A DNA stretch of 40,297 nt, taken from Neobacillus citreus. Its GTDB lineage: Bacteria; Bacillota; Bacilli; Bacillales; Cytobacillaceae. Where the stretch lies: NCBI RefSeq assembly GCF_018343545.2, contig NZ_JAGYPE020000053.1, forward strand, positions 1 through 40,297. The letters are read 5' to 3'. The position numbers and the translations under genes are program-made. Shown one piece after another: positions 39,680-40,297 of this stretch (its first letter is position 1; each line of letters begins with the position of its first letter). The notes beneath the pieces were generated by a model. The model saw nothing but the letters and a program-made list of their open reading frames with translations, was not told the origin of the DNA and did not search any database.

Positions 39680-39706
39680 TAGAAGTTATTGAAGGAAGGG
39701 CTTTGT

Positions 39707-40165
39707 ATGACCAGAGATGAAATTATTCAGATTGTTTCAGAGAAATTGCGGCTAATCCGGACTGAAGCAGGCTACACTCAGGATAAAATGGCAGATATTA
39801 TTGGTGTTTCTAAGAAAACCCTTGTACAGATTGAAAAAGGAAGAGTTCTTGCCAACTGGTCAACGGTAGTTTCTGTTTGTGCCTTATTTCGTGAAACAGA
39901 AACGGTCCAATTTTTATTTGGAAACGAGCCCCTTGAAGTACTTGAAACGGTAGCAAGAGAAGGCATTGATTACCGGAAAGCCAAAACACTTGGCGGCCGG
40001 GTCTGGTGGCGGGTCGTTTTAAAAAAGAACGGGTTCGTCCTCCAACAGAATATTCTAAGCAAGCATTTTCGGATCTTAGATGGGGGAAATTACCGTATTT
40101 TCAGCAGCTTTGACGAAAAGCTTTCTAAGCAGCGATTCAAGGAATTGTCTAAAAGTGAAGACTAA
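39707..40165 (+). CDS. XRE-family HTH protein with a C-terminal domain of unknown function
   Basis: This 152-residue protein has a Cro/C1-type helix-turn-helix in residues about 8-62 (EKLRLIRTEAGYTQDKMADIIGVSKKTLVQIEKGRVLANW). A C-terminal domain of about 75 residues with three strands (RVWWRVVLKKNGFVLQQNILSKHFRILDGGNYRIF) follows. The start at 39707 follows GAAGGAAGGG; an in-frame ATG at 39689 has no ribosome binding site. It lies downstream of the feo operon but behind a terminator. I know no function for this type; a palindrome at 39666 may be its own operator. Confidence 0.85.
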   Translation: MTRDEIIQIVSEKLRLIRTEAGYTQDKMADIIGVSKKTLVQIEKGRVLANWSTVVSVCALFRETETVQFLFGNEPLEVLETVAREGIDYRKAKTLGGRVWWRVVLKKNGFVLQQNILSKHFRILDGGNYRIFSSFDEKLSKQRFKELSKSED

Positions 40166-40297
40166 ATACATGAAGATGGGATGGCCGTGGGTGGGGGGCT
40201 GTCTTTTTTCTGTTTATGGAATTGTTGCTTTGGTGGTTATGAAAGCTTTATAACGCCCGGGCGAGGAAGGAAAAGGGTAGTTCGGTAGTTATGAAAG
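40166..40297. other. Window end, no gene seen
   Basis: The last 132 bases after the HTH gene contain no supported reading frame or clear terminator. A GT-rich stretch followed by CTGTCTTTTTTC might belong to a weak terminator. Confidence 0.5.

Overview
The window is a typical low-to-mid GC Firmicute chromosome, most likely a spore-forming Bacillaceae (Bacillus, Neobacillus or Mesobacillus type). The signs are a spoVR gene with a sigma-E-like promoter, strong AAGGAGG-type ribosome binding sites, frequent TTG and GTG starts, and gene pairs known from B. subtilis: yhcT-yhcU, pgcA, yhdB-spoVR, ald-adeR, pit with its DUF47 partner, and the yhdP-yhdQ-yhdT group. I see no tRNA, rRNA, CRISPR array, prophage or insertion sequence. 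Most of the window is core chromosome. The unusual part is about 14.4-24.7 kb.

Layout: 0-1.2 kb holds a 52-bp-period repeat and a NERD-domain gene broken by a single-base frameshift. 1.2-8.5 kb has a Fur-box cupin gene, an MMPL exporter, deoC, pit plus DUF47, a GlsB/YeaQ-type membrane protein, an RluA pseudouridine synthase and a YhcU homologue. 8.7-12.4 kb has pgcA, yhdB and spoVR. 12.5-14.4 kb is a two-gene ribA-like/ribD operon with no FMN riboswitch and no other riboflavin genes.

14.4-24.7 kb interleaves two themes. The first is iron: a lipoprotein made of three tandem helical repeats, with a near-consensus promoter carrying Fur boxes, and an FTR1 ferrous/ferric permease whose extracytoplasmic domain is a separate gene, again behind a consensus Fur box. 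The second is surface-glycan synthesis: a UDP-uronate-type 4-epimerase, a flippase-like membrane protein, a membrane-anchored alkaline-phosphatase-superfamily enzyme and a DPM-like GT2 enzyme upstream of FTR1, then a GT-C-fold membrane glycosyltransferase and UDP-glucose dehydrogenase downstream. Ugd would make UDP-GlcA, the epimerase UDP-GalA, the GT2 a polyprenyl-phosphate sugar, and the GT-C enzyme would use it outside the membrane. I infer a uronic-acid glycolipid or polymer linked to iron uptake. This is the best candidate here for an undescribed system.

24.7-36.1 kb is mostly on the minus strand: ald and its activator adeR, a secreted e(P4)-type acid phosphatase, a stand-alone COX1-like protein, DUF445, small membrane or unknown proteins, a HesB-like protein, two CNNM/CorC transporters flanking a MerR regulator, and a RimJ-type acetyltransferase. 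Both CNNM genes share an unusual leader in which a hairpin lies between a strong Shine-Dalgarno sequence and the start codon. 36.2-40.2 kb is on the plus strand: a TPP riboswitch with thiT, then a Fur-box feoA-feoB operon with a small Cys-rich FeoB partner and an HTH protein. Four separate Fur-type sites in one 40-kb window make iron starvation the main regulatory theme.
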